Origin: Eupeodes corollae
Lineage: Eukaryota > Arthropoda > Insecta > Diptera > Syrphidae
Direction of reading: 5' to 3'
DNA length: 64,000 nt
Assembly (NCBI RefSeq): GCF_945859685.1
Contig: NC_079147.1
Coordinates: forward strand, 181,767,174-181,831,173
Below are positions 63,440-64,000 of this stretch, in pieces. The notes below the pieces were generated by a model, which ran no database searches, was not told where the DNA came from, and saw nothing but the letters and a program-made list of their open reading frames with translations. A program made the translations under genes and the position numbers. Each line of letters opens with the position of its first letter. Within the stretch, counting starts at the first letter, position 1.

Positions 63440-63900
63440 ACATGGATTTACTTTTCATCGCACTTCATGCCTTAAGCCATCTTGAATTCAACAACGATTT
63501 TGGGCAAAAAATAATCTTTTGTGACAATGTCGCATTTTTATCTCGGTTAACTAACCAATTTGCACACATCTTGAGCTTAAAAAACCAGCATATTTATTGT
63601 GGGGAAGCTAATACATCTACAGAGAGTGAAAGTTTAGTGCGAGTTGAAAATTTTTCTTCAACAATTCAGTTTCTTTTAACGAATTGTTTGGTAACCGAAA
63701 TTGAAAACACTAAAATGACCTCAGGGACATGCCTATATATCACTTAGCGATCTTTGTTGGTCTATTATTTGATGGGAACCGTTAAAGATCGGTTTTAAGT
63801 CAAAAATGCATAAAGGATTCTGCAAATCGAAACCATCATCAATGTATTAGACAATTGGAGTGACAAAATCCGATACTGAGAAACTAAGCAACGCAGCCAA
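63440..63900 (+). mobile_element. Mariner-type transposase remnant (second type)
   Basis: The frame 63442-63747 contains QKIIFCDNVAFLSRLTNQ (first catalytic box 'KIIFSDEAHF..L.G.VN', Asp codon 63523-63525) and NQHIYCGEANT ('KQN.RIWG.ENPH'). Past 63760 a frame gives LMGTVKDRF ('LWGAVKDK') and TIINVLDNWSDKIRY (about 63834-63878), like 'TIDNVLKNWTDRVGYC'. Those motifs differ from the rosa-like C-terminus of the other copies, so this is probably another mariner lineage. The middle of the catalytic domain is deleted. Confidence 0.65.
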
Positions 63901-64000
63901 TTGGTCGATGATGTCTTCCCTAATTTCTATGAGAATTTTTGCTGTTACTTTTGAGGCAATTATAAAAAACAAATTTGACGTTGTTAATATTTTGCATTTG

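Noticed and set aside
1..64000. LTR retrotransposons, endogenous viral genes, rRNA or Helitron-type elements
   Set aside because: No paired LTRs, gag/protease/integrase motifs, rRNA segments or Rep/helicase motifs were seen on either strand.

Overview
The window reads as nuclear DNA of a true fly (Diptera, probably a cyclorrhaphan). It is AT-rich, full of microsatellites, and holds one recognisable host coding exon in a background of intron and transposon debris. The exon lies on the minus strand at 23259-23438. It has consensus splice sites on both sides and encodes part of the second immunoglobulin domain of Lar, the receptor-type tyrosine phosphatase of neurons and epithelia. No other Lar exon was recognised. 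If that is right, the window holds at least 40.5 kb of the intron upstream of the exon (23439-64000) and at least 23.2 kb of the intron downstream (1-23258).

The rest of the interpretable sequence is decayed mobile DNA. (1) Non-LTR retrotransposon (LINE) remnants with reverse transcriptase signatures: plus strand at about 3100-4260, 12115-12955, 16490-17550, 19340-20600, 20798-21749, 40800-41445, 57990-59160 and, weakly, 46740-47060; minus strand at about 30165-30890, 34485-36020, 49395-50370 and 61990-62200. They form at least three or four families, and all carry stops and frameshifts. The copy at 20798-21749 is flanked by a perfect 14-bp target-site duplication. (2) Mariner-type transposase remnants at about 7250-7760, 8088-8450, 11640-11980, 13290-14100 (minus), 26490-26980, 62860-63290 and 63440-63900. 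One keeps a D-to-D spacing of 41 residues, as in the rosa (D,D41D) group. The one at 8088-8450 is a short internally deleted element with inverted ends and TA duplications. (3) A tRNA-derived SINE family: one nearly full copy at 4585-4887, a degraded copy at 58436-58680 inside a LINE remnant, and a head-only fragment at 30121-30165 on the minus strand.

Between these lie long non-coding stretches with microsatellites, a few palindromes, a 16-base poly-C run, a dispersed motif GTATACGCCCA, and a recurring octamer ATATCCTT/AAGGATAT. I found no rRNA, functional tRNA, CRISPR array, prokaryotic operon, LTR retroelement or virus-like gene, and no convincing novel biological system. The most unusual items are the SINE family, the clustered mariner relics with their short deletion derivative, and the LINE insertion with intact target-site duplication. 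All homology calls come from reading translations by eye against remembered family motifs; no search was run.
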